Both the position numbers and the translations under genes were made by a program. The notes under the pieces were generated by a model. The model saw only the letters and a list, made by a program, of their open reading frames with translations. It was not told where the DNA came from and did no database searches. From assembly GCA_002418885.1 (NCBI GenBank), contig DIEZ01000035.1, forward strand, positions 1 to 6,443: a stretch of 6,443 nucleotides of DNA, read 5' to 3'. Shown here in pieces: positions 1 through 6,443 of the stretch. This DNA comes from Syntrophaceae bacterium UBA5761. GTDB taxonomy: Bacteria; Desulfobacterota; Syntrophia; Syntrophales; UBA4778. How positions within the stretch are numbered: the first letter of the stretch is position 1; every line of letters begins with the position of its first letter.

Positions 1-2003
<2,003 letters not shown>

Positions 2004-2081
2004 TCTTTTTATCTCCTATGTTTTTAGCGGTTTCGGCGTCATCTTCGGCCGTTGCCGTCGGTACTCATTTTTGTTCGTTTG
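2004..2081 (-). other. rpoB-rpoC intercistronic spacer
   Basis: This is 78 nt between the rpoB TAA and the rpoC GTG. It holds the rpoC ribosome binding site, a 4-bp CGGC/GCCG hairpin with an AACG loop (within 2048-2059), and two very short ORFs (2039-2068 and 2016-2042) that overlap at ATGA. There is no terminator-like hairpin with a T-tract and no convincing promoter, which fits cotranscription of rpoB and rpoC. Confidence 0.7.
2011..2017 (-). promoter_or_regulatory. Ribosome binding site of rpoC
   Basis: On the coding strand AGGAGAT lies 7 nt before GTG at 2003-2001. It is a strong Shine-Dalgarno match in an A-rich setting, and together with the in-frame TAG at 2018-2016 it fixes the non-ATG start of rpoC. 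Confidence 0.85.
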
Positions 2082-5000
2082 TTACTCGTTCTCGATCAAC
2101 TTCACGTTGAGCGCCAGGCCCTGCAGCTCCTTCACCAGGACGTTGAAAGACTCGGGCAGTCCGGGTTCCAGGTTGTGTTCCCCTTTGACGATGGCTTCGT
2201 AGATTCGGGTCCTCCCGGCAACGTCGTCCGACTTGACGGTAAGGAATTCCTGGAGGGAGTAAGCCGCCCCGTAAGCCTCCAAGGCCCAGACCTCCATCTC
2301 CCCGAGTCTCTGACCGCCGAATTGCGCCTTTCCGCCGAGGGGCTGCTGTGTAACGAGCGAATAGGGCCCGATGGAGCGGGCATGGATCTTGTTGTCTACC
2401 AGGTGGTGGAGTTTCAGCATGTAGATCATCCCCACGGTTACCTCCCGGTCGAAGGGCTCACCCGTCCTGCCGTCGTAAAGCCGCACGCGGCCCGTCGTCG
2501 GTAGTCCTGCCTGAGTCAGCATCTCGCCGATCTCGTTCTCCTCCGCCCCGTCGAAGACCGGCGTCGCCATCGGGATGCCGTTCCTGAGCCTTTCGACAAA
2601 GCGCCGCAATTCTTCGCCGGTCATGCCGTCGATGAATCGAGCGAATTCGGGCGAGGCGTACACCTGCTTTAGCATCCCTTTGACCGCCTTGAAGTCACGT
2701 CCTTTCTCGTAAAGGGCGCCGACCTTCTCGCCGAGCCCCTTCGCCGCCCAGCCTAAATGGGTCTCCAGGATCTGACCCACGTTCATGCGTGACGGAACGC
2801 CCAGGGGGTTTAGGATGATGTCGACGGGAGTCCCGTCGGCGAAGAAGGGCATGTCTTCCTCGGGGAGGATTCTGGACAGAACGCCCTTGTTGCCGTGGCG
2901 CCCGGCCATCTTGTCTCCCGCCGAGAGTTTCCTCTTGATCGCCACGTAAACCTTGACTAGCTTGATGACCCCCGGAGGGAGATCGTCTCCCGCCTTCAGA
3001 CGCTCGATCTTCTCCTCGAAGAACGCCTCGACGAGGTCGACCTTACGGTCCAGGTTGTCGAAAAGGGTCTTGACCTTCTCTTCGACGGCTTCGTCTCCCA
3101 CGAGGGAGATATCCCGCCACCTGCTGAAGGGGATGCCGCCGAGCGCCTCCGCGGTGATGACGTCGTTCTTCTTCAGGAGAATCTTCTTTTTCTTCGGGTC
3201 GGACAGCTTGACGGCGGAGACCTTCCCCACCAGGAGGTCGGCTATCTTGCTCTTCACGCTCTCGGTGATGATCCTGACCTCATCGTCGCGGTCTTTATGC
3301 AGGGCCTGCGTCTCTTCTTCCTCGATGGCCTGAGAGCGCCTGTCTTTTTCGGCACCCTTGCGGGTGAAGATCTTGGCGTCGATCACGATGCCCTCCACTC
3401 CCGGAGGGACACGCAGCGAGGTGTCCCGCACGTCGCCCGCCTTCTCGCCGAAAATCGCCCGGAGAAGCTTTTCCTCCGGGGAAAGCTGCGTCTCGCCTTT
3501 TGGCGTAATCTTGCCGACGAGGATGTCGCCGGGCTTCACGGCGACTCCCATACGGACAATCCCGCTGTCGTCGAGGTCTTTCAGCGCCTCGTCTCCGACG
3601 TTGGGGATATCCCGGGTGATCTCCTCTTTACCGAGCTTGGTGTCCCGGGCCATCGTCTCGAATTCTTCGATATGCACCGACGTGTAGACGTCGTCCTTGA
3701 CTACCCGTTCGCTCACGAGGATGGAATCTTCGTAGTTGTAACCGCCCCAGGACATGAAGGCGACCATGACGTTCCGCCCGAGGGCCAGTTCACCCTGATG
3801 AGTGGCCGGTCCGTCGGCAATCACGTCACCCTTCTCCACCCGGTCCCCGATGTTGACGACCGGTTTGTGGTTGAAGCAGGTATCCTGGTTGGAACGCCGG
3901 TACTTCGTCAGGTTGTAGATATCGACGCCTATGTCGGTGCCGTCGCCGGTCTCCGTCTCGTCGCATTTGACGACGATCCTCGAGGCATCCACGCTCTCAA
4001 CCACTCCCGACCTCCGGACGATTATCACGGCGCCGGAATCGCGGGCGACGACGCCCTCCATCCCCGTGCCCACGATCGGCACTTCCGGCCGTAGGAGAGG
4101 AACGGCCTGGCGCTGCATGTTGGAACCCATCAGGGCCCGGTTGGCGTCGTTGTGCTCCAAGAAGGGGATCAACCCGGCGGCAACGCTCACTAACTGGTTA
4201 GGCGAAACGTCCATCAGGTCCACCTCGCTCGGCACGACGGAGATAAACTCCCCGCCCTTGCGGGCATAGACCAGCGCGTCCGTCAACAGCCCCGTCTCGT
4301 CCATGGTTGCGTTGGCCTGGGCGATTATGTAGTCTTCCTCTTCTATGGCCGTCAGGTAGCGGATCTCATCGCGCACCCTCCCGTTTTCGACCACCCGGTA
4401 GGGGGTCTCGATGAAGCCGTAGTCGTTCACTCTGGCATAGGTGCTCAGAGAAACGATGAGACCGATGTTCGGTCCTTCCGGTGTTTCAACTGGGCAGATG
4501 CGGCCGTAATGGGTGTTGTGGACGTCTCGGACCTCGAATCCCGCCCGCTCCCGGGTCAGTCCTCCGGGACCGAGGGCGGACAGCCTCCTCTTGTGGGTTA
4601 TCTCGGAAAGGGGGTTGGTCTGGTCCATGAACTGGGAAAGCTGGCTGCTGCCGAAAAACTCGTTCACCACCGCGGAAACCGGCTTGGCGTTGACGAGGTC
4701 GTGGGGCATCATGGTCTCGATGTCCTGGATGTTCATCTTTTCCTTGACCGCCCGCTCCATACGCACCAACCCGACCCGGTACTGGTTTTCGATCAATTCA
4801 CCCACGGAACGGACTCGTCTGTTGCCCAGGTGGTCGATGTCGTCGACGCTGCACTCGCCTACACCGTTTTTCAGGTCTATCAGGTACTTGACGGCGGCCA
4901 AGATATCCTCCTTGCGGAGGATCGTGAGGTCTCTCGGTGCGTCGAGACGGAGTTTGTAGTTCATCTTGACCCTTCCCACGTCGGAAAGGTCGTACGTTTC

Positions 5001-6176
5001 CGGGTCGAAGAAGAGGCTTCTGAAGAACCTACGGGCCGTCTCGAGAGTCGGGGGGTTGCTCGGCCGCAACCTCCGGTATATCTCGATGACCGCGTCTTCC
5101 TCCGTCTGGAGGTTGTCCAGGAGCAGCGTATCCCGGATGGGCAGGTTCGAGCCGTCATCTTCTATGTAGATGAGATTCAGCTCCTTCACGCCGCGGACCC
5201 TCATCTGCTCGACCTTATCCATAGTCAGCTCGGTGTTGCATCTCAGCAAGACCTCGCCCGTCTCGGGGTCGCCGACGTCGTCGGCAACGATTCGTCCCAG
5301 GATGTAATCTTCGTCCACAACGATCCGGTCTTTTTTCGCCTCCAGAAGGCGCTTGACGGTGGCCTTCGTCATCTTGCGGCCTTTCTTCACGATCACCTCG
5401 CCCGTCTCGGGATCCCGGATGTCCCGCGGCGCCCGTTCGCCCACGAGGGCGTCGTCGACTGCGAGTACGACCTCTTTGCCCTCCAGAAAGACCTTTTCGA
5501 CGTTGTAGAAATAATGGAGCAGGTCGGAGCTTGTGTTCCCCATGGCCTTGAGGAGTATGGTGACCGGCATCTTTCTCCTCCGGTCTATCCTACAGTAAAT
5601 GACGTCTTTCGTGTCGAACTCGAGGTCCAGCCAAGAACCGCGGATCGGTATGATCCGCGCGGAGTATAGGAGGCGGCCGCTGGCGTGGGTCTTTCCCTTG
5701 TCGTGGTCGAAAAAGATACCGGGGGAGCGGTGGAGCTGGCTGACGATCACCCGTTCCGTCCCGTTGACGACGAATGTCCCGCTTTCGGTCATCAGGGGGA
5801 TCTCGCCGAAGTATATCTCCTGCTCCTTGATGTCACGTATGGTTTTCTGCTCGCCGCTCCGTTCCGTGTCGAAGACAACGAGCCGCACCACTATTTTCAG
5901 CGGCGCCGCATAGGTCGTTCCCTTTTGGACGCACTCCGATACGTCGTACTTCACACCCCCGATCCTGTAACTAACGAACTCGAGGGAGCACTTTCCGCTG
6001 AAATCCCTGATCGGGAAGACGCTCTTGAAAGCGCCCTGGAGACCGAAGTTGCCCCTCTTTCCTGGGTCGACATCGATCTGTAAAAACTTTCCGTAAGACC
6101 TCCTCTGAATCTCGACGAGATTGGGAATGTCCACGATCTTTTTGATACGCCCGAAATTCTTCCTTAATTCTCCCAT
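2082..6176 (-). CDS. rpoB: DNA-directed RNA polymerase subunit beta (complete)
   Basis: Second-largest subunit of core RNA polymerase; it forms one side of the active-site cleft and the rifampicin pocket. The protein has 1364 residues (E. coli 1342) and aligns end to end with no break. Landmarks: protrusion and lobe with [20 protein letters not shown] from 123; an insertion at about 228-350 (the beta-i4 type); fork and rifampicin region [17 protein letters not shown] from 507, then [13 protein letters not shown] from 527; external domains, then [10 protein letters not shown] from 755; [22 protein letters not shown] from 892; a second insertion at about 940-1062 (the beta-i9 type); [10 protein letters not shown] then [12 protein letters not shown] with active-site lysines K1081 and K1089 (E. 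coli K1065 and K1073); C-terminal [20 protein letters not shown] from 1281, where beta grips beta prime. The ATG at 6176-6174 is chosen because it has a GAGGGA ribosome binding site and the homologous N-terminus begins there. A TTG 15 codons upstream (6221-6219) keeps the frame open but lacks a good site. It lies between rplL and rpoC in one operon. Confidence 0.99.
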   Translation of the reverse strand: MGELRKNFGRIKKIVDIPNLVEIQRRSYGKFLQIDVDPGKRGNFGLQGAFKSVFPIRDFSGKCSLEFVSYRIGGVKYDVSECVQKGTTYAAPLKIVVRLVVFDTERSGEQKTIRDIKEQEIYFGEIPLMTESGTFVVNGTERVIVSQLHRSPGIFFDHDKGKTHASGRLLYSARIIPIRGSWLDLEFDTKDVIYCRIDRRRKMPVTILLKAMGNTSSDLLHYFYNVEKVFLEGKEVVLAVDDALVGERAPRDIRDPETGEVIVKKGRKMTKATVKRLLEAKKDRIVVDEDYILGRIVADDVGDPETGEVLLRCNTELTMDKVEQMRVRGVKELNLIYIEDDGSNLPIRDTLLLDNLQTEEDAVIEIYRRLRPSNPPTLETARRFFRSLFFDPETYDLSDVGRVKMNYKLRLDAPRDLTILRKEDILAAVKYLIDLKNGVGECSVDDIDHLGNRRVRSVGELIENQYRVGLVRMERAVKEKMNIQDIETMMPHDLVNAKPVSAVVNEFFGSSQLSQFMDQTNPLSEITHKRRLSALGPGGLTRERAGFEVRDVHNTHYGRICPVETPEGPNIGLIVSLSTYARVNDYGFIETPYRVVENGRVRDEIRYLTAIEEEDYIIAQANATMDETGLLTDALVYARKGGEFISVVPSEVDLMDVSPNQLVSVAAGLIPFLEHNDANRALMGSNMQRQAVPLLRPEVPIVGTGMEGVVARDSGAVIIVRRSGVVESVDASRIVVKCDETETGDGTDIGVDIYNLTKYRRSNQDTCFNHKPVVNIGDRVEKGDVIADGPATHQGELALGRNVMVAFMSWGGYNYEDSILVSERVVKDDVYTSVHIEEFETMARDTKLGKEEITRDIPNVGDEALKDLDDSGIVRMGVAVKPGDILVGKITPKGETQLSPEEKLLRAIFGEKAGDVRDTSLRVPPGVEGIVIDAKIFTRKGAEKDRRSQAIEEEETQALHKDRDDEVRIITESVKSKIADLLVGKVSAVKLSDPKKKKILLKKNDVITAEALGGIPFSRWRDISLVGDEAVEEKVKTLFDNLDRKVDLVEAFFEEKIERLKAGDDLPPGVIKLVKVYVAIKRKLSAGDKMAGRHGNKGVLSRILPEEDMPFFADGTPVDIILNPLGVPSRMNVGQILETHLGWAAKGLGEKVGALYEKGRDFKAVKGMLKQVYASPEFARFIDGMTGEELRRFVERLRNGIPMATPVFDGAEENEIGEMLTQAGLPTTGRVRLYDGRTGEPFDREVTVGMIYMLKLHHLVDNKIHARSIGPYSLVTQQPLGGKAQFGGQRLGEMEVWALEAYGAAYSLQEFLTVKSDDVAGRTRIYEAIVKGEHNLEPGLPESFNVLVKELQGLALNVKLIENE

Positions 6177-6180
6177 AACT

Positions 6181-6186
6181 TCCCTC
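6181..6186 (-). promoter_or_regulatory. Ribosome binding site of rpoB
   Basis: The coding strand reads GAGGGA four nt before ATG at 6176-6174 (the GAGG core is 6 nt away). It supports this ATG over the upstream in-frame TTG. The site overlaps the stop codon of a 9-codon mini-ORF, and a run of C just upstream can pair with it. Confidence 0.75.
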
Positions 6187-6187
6187 A

Positions 6188-6211
6188 AGGGGTTACACCC
6201 TGCATACCCCT
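6188..6211 (-). promoter_or_regulatory. Small hairpin just upstream of the rpoB ribosome binding site
   Basis: On the RNA strand AGGGGU (6211-6206) pairs with ACCCCU (6193-6188) around a 12-nt loop, extendable by two wobble pairs. The 3' arm touches the ribosome binding site. The same C run could instead pair with the GGG of that site, so two folds are mutually exclusive. The complementarity is seen; a regulatory role is inference. Confidence 0.35.
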
Positions 6212-6274
6212 CATGATGCAACCTGCCTGTTCTGTTGTTTCCTTTTCCACCTCTATCCGGCCGATAAAAGTAGT

Positions 6275-6326
6275 GAAGTCAGGAGGCAGAACAAAGCAAA
6301 TTCCTTAGATTCTGGCTCCTGACTCC
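6275..6326 (-). repeat. Imperfect palindrome in the rplL-rpoB spacer, possible RNA processing hairpin or dispersed repeat
   Basis: The arms 6275-6285 and 6316-6326 pair over 11 bp with one G-U. After a single C/C mismatch in the RNA a further 5 bp forms (6287-6291 with 6310-6314), closing an 18-nt loop. Outside it, 6253-6257 can pair with 6327-6331, giving a basal stem interrupted on one side only. There is no T-tract after it, so it is not a simple terminator. E. coli has an RNase III site in this spacer, and a stem of this size could serve the same role. The arms carry TCAGGAG followed by CAGAA, a pattern I associate with short palindromic repeats scattered in some genomes; that is recollection only. 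Confidence 0.55.
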
Positions 6327-6350
6327 GATAGTCTTTCACCGGTCGTCCTC

Positions 6351-6391
6351 AAAAATCGGCAGGCCACCTTTTGCTCGGCAAAGGCCGCCGA
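6351..6391 (-). terminator. Intrinsic-terminator-like hairpin after rplL, probably a partial terminator (attenuator)
   Basis: The RNA-strand arm UCGGCGGCC (6391-6383) pairs with GGCC-U-GCCGA (6365-6356) with one bulged U. Inside, UUUGC (6382-6378) pairs with GCAAA (6374-6370) around a CGA loop. Five U residues follow at 6355-6351. It begins about 10 nt after the rplL stop. As rpoB and rpoC follow with no convincing promoter between, full termination here would be surprising. By analogy with the E. coli rplL-rpoB attenuator, partial readthrough is the likely arrangement. Confidence 0.65.
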
Positions 6392-6401
6392 CCGGCTCAA
6401 C

Positions 6402-6443
6402 CTATTTGATCTCGACTGTACCGCCCACTTCTTCAATTTTCTT
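6402..6443 (-). CDS. rplL: 50S ribosomal protein L7/L12, C-terminal end (5' part outside window)
   Basis: Only the last 13 codons and TAG are present, reading KKIEEVGGTVEIK. This matches the end of the L7/L12 C-terminal domain, which typically finishes with a helix followed by a short strand such as AEVEVK or AKVEIK. L7/L12 forms the flexible stalk of the large ribosomal subunit and recruits translation GTPases. Its place directly upstream of rpoB is the standard bacterial order, and this supports the call as much as the short peptide does. Confidence 0.88.
   Translation of the reverse strand, partial: KKIEEVGGTVEIK

Noticed and set aside
4509..5669. Long open frame on the plus strand opposite rpoB (386 codons), and similar ones at 3297-4094 and 2052-2504
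   Set aside because: All are antisense to confirmed rpoB, with no recognisable domain; they follow from rpoB codon use.
6177..6221. A 15-codon N-terminal extension of rpoB starting at TTG
   Set aside because: The extension has no good ribosome binding site, contains hairpin-forming G/C runs, and does not resemble beta N-termini. The ATG at 6176 has both a ribosome binding site and homology.
6254..6266. Small TATC-CGGCC-GATA palindrome
   Set aside because: Only four base pairs; its outer half is better explained by the longer pairing with 6327-6331.
6255..6310. A separate promoter for rpoBC in the spacer (for example TTGTTC with TACTTT 16 nt apart on the minus strand)
   Set aside because: Each hexamer matches the sigma-70 consensus at only about three of six positions, and the bases lie within the palindrome, so I do not annotate it. 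A weak or alternative-sigma promoter cannot be excluded.

Overview
The window is a stretch of the conserved bacterial ribosomal-protein/RNA-polymerase operon, read entirely on the minus strand: the last 13 codons of rplL (ribosomal protein L7/L12), a 225-nt spacer, complete rpoB (RNA polymerase beta, 1364 aa), a 78-nt spacer, and the first 667 codons of rpoC (beta prime), which runs off the left edge. Gene order, direction and protein sequence agree. Nothing resembling a mobile element, CRISPR array, tRNA, rRNA or accessory gene is visible.

Organism: the sequence is moderately GC-rich. Beta carries both large insertions of the E. coli type (about residues 228-350 and 940-1062), and the N-termini of both subunits align closely with E. 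coli. The wording of beta and of the start of beta prime reminds me of Desulfobacterota/Geobacter-like or Nitrospirota-like bacteria. That placement comes from remembered sequence similarity, not from a search.

Layout from right to left, in the direction of transcription: 6443-6402 is the rplL 3' end. 6401-6177 is a spacer with an intrinsic-terminator-like hairpin about 10 nt after the rplL stop, then a long imperfect palindrome, then a short G/C-run hairpin and a 9-codon mini-ORF against the rpoB ribosome binding site. 6176-2082 is rpoB. 2081-2004 is a short spacer with the rpoC ribosome binding site. 2003-1 is rpoC, starting with GTG.

How the parts work together: beta and beta prime assemble with the alpha dimer and omega into core RNA polymerase, while L7/L12 forms the ribosomal stalk. 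In E. coli the rplL-rpoB spacer holds an attenuator that lowers polymerase-subunit synthesis relative to ribosomal proteins, plus an RNase III processing site. The two hairpins here occupy equivalent places and could do the same jobs, which is an inference. I do not see an undescribed system. The only part that conserved coding does not explain is the RNA-structure-rich rplL-rpoB spacer, so most findings concentrate there.
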